This document shows positions 13,028 through 13,329 of a stretch of DNA of 13,329 bases, piece by piece. The stretch spans positions 1-13,329 of the forward strand of contig CAJUKJ010000025.1 in the NCBI GenBank assembly GCA_910587365.1. The letters are read 5' to 3'. Source of the stretch: an uncultured Christensenellaceae bacterium. Its GTDB lineage: Bacteria > Bacillota > Clostridia > Christensenellales > Borkfalkiaceae. Both the position numbers and the translations under genes were made by a program. The number at the start of each line of letters is the position of its first letter. Position 1 is the stretch's first letter. A model generated the notes under the pieces. That model was not told where the DNA came from, ran no database searches, and saw nothing but the letters and a program-made list of their open reading frames with translations.

Positions 13028-13143
13028 TCCGGCAACTACCTTATCTCCCAATTCGTGTCCAAATCAGTACTTCTGGCGTAATAGAGCTTAACTTCTGTGT
13101 TCGGAATGGAAACAGGTGGATCCTCTATGCTATCGCCACCGGA
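13028..13143 (-). rRNA. rrf: 5S ribosomal RNA
   Basis: This is a complete 5S rRNA of 116 bases on the minus strand. The 5' end TCCGGTGGC pairs with the 3' end GTTGCCGGA to close helix I. The conserved internal segment CATTCCGAACACAGAAG and the loop E region near AGTACTGATT are present. It is probably the last gene of an rRNA operon whose 23S gene lies beyond the right edge. Positions 13144-13329 would then be the 23S-5S spacer: they hold small hairpins (for example CAGC-gaaa-GCTG before the 5S) and no recognisable 23S sequence. An isolated 5S gene is also possible. Confidence 0.95.
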
Positions 13144-13329
13144 ATGGTTATATAACAGCTTTCGCTGATAATATACTCTTTTTTCGTGCGGCTTCGGCTA
13201 CACTCCTATACCGACACGCGCCGTCCTGCACGCATTTCCGCGCTTGCGGCTTTTACCAACTTTCACTTTTCCGCGAAGGCTGACAACTGCAAAGTAATTG
13301 AAAATAAAGAAAGTTAAAAAAGGACTTTT
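13144..13329 (-). other. Spacer upstream of the 5S gene
   Basis: No open frame or rRNA sequence is recognised. The part nearest the 5S has a CAGCGAAAGCTG hairpin and AT-rich flanks, as expected for a processing region. A convincing -35/-10 pair for an independent 5S promoter was not found. Confidence 0.4.

Noticed and set aside
12710..13078. The 61-base repeats as a transposon target-site duplication
   Set aside because: The repeat is far too long for a target duplication, and it matches functional 5S sequence, so duplication of rRNA sequence is simpler.
1..13329. CRISPR arrays, tRNA genes, integrases, transposases, prophage or toxin-antitoxin genes
   Set aside because: Both strands were read for regular repeat-spacer patterns, T-loop sequences and the typical proteins; none was found.

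Overview
The window looks like a chromosomal stretch from an uncultured, low-to-mid GC member of the Bacillota, most likely a Clostridia-type gut lineage. The reasons are the sigma-A promoters, purine-rich Shine-Dalgarno sites, lipoboxes of Gram-positive style, the rplM-rpsI pair, a short CysE of the Bacillus/Clostridium type, and a 5S rRNA of the usual bacterial form. No species can be named from the sequence alone.

Layout. Positions 1-1977 (minus strand) hold a small secreted lipoprotein and the rplM-rpsI ribosomal protein operon, which has its own promoter and a structured leader. Positions 1978-5897 (minus strand) hold a cysE-cysS-alaS operon. It links cysteine precursor synthesis to cysteinyl-tRNA charging, and its alanyl-tRNA synthetase lacks the usual C-terminal third. 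A divergent DeoR-type repressor (6110-6868, plus strand) follows, with a perfect palindrome in its promoter and a strong terminator. Positions 6869-7286 hold terminators and the tail of a dead gene. Positions 7287-10035 (minus strand) are an apparent three-gene operon: two tandem paralogous lipoproteins of no recognised family, which share an EF-hand-like acidic loop, and a translationally coupled 68-residue acidic protein. Positions 10128-10991 encode a DUF89/ARMT1-like metal-dependent phosphatase, with a MITE-like element just upstream. A 97-residue unknown protein (11217-11510) has a clear promoter, ribosome site and terminator; a possible small divergent transcript lies beside it. An AT-rich alpha/beta hydrolase (11856-12596) looks foreign. 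The right end (12650-13143) holds a complete 5S rRNA and, beyond it, a truncated duplicate of the 5S 3' end, each followed by its own terminator.

The most interesting points are: (1) cysE and the first lipoprotein gene appear to be transcribed as leaderless mRNAs from near-identical promoter architectures (TTGCAA, 17-base spacer, TATAAT or TAAAAT); (2) the tandem lipoprotein paralogs are nearly identical at the DNA level over only 57 bases, exactly over the acidic-loop region; (3) the broken 5S duplicate; (4) a possible small transcript between the 97-residue gene and the hydrolase. Nothing here amounts to a recognisable defence system, CRISPR array or prophage. The lipoprotein operon is the best candidate for something undescribed.
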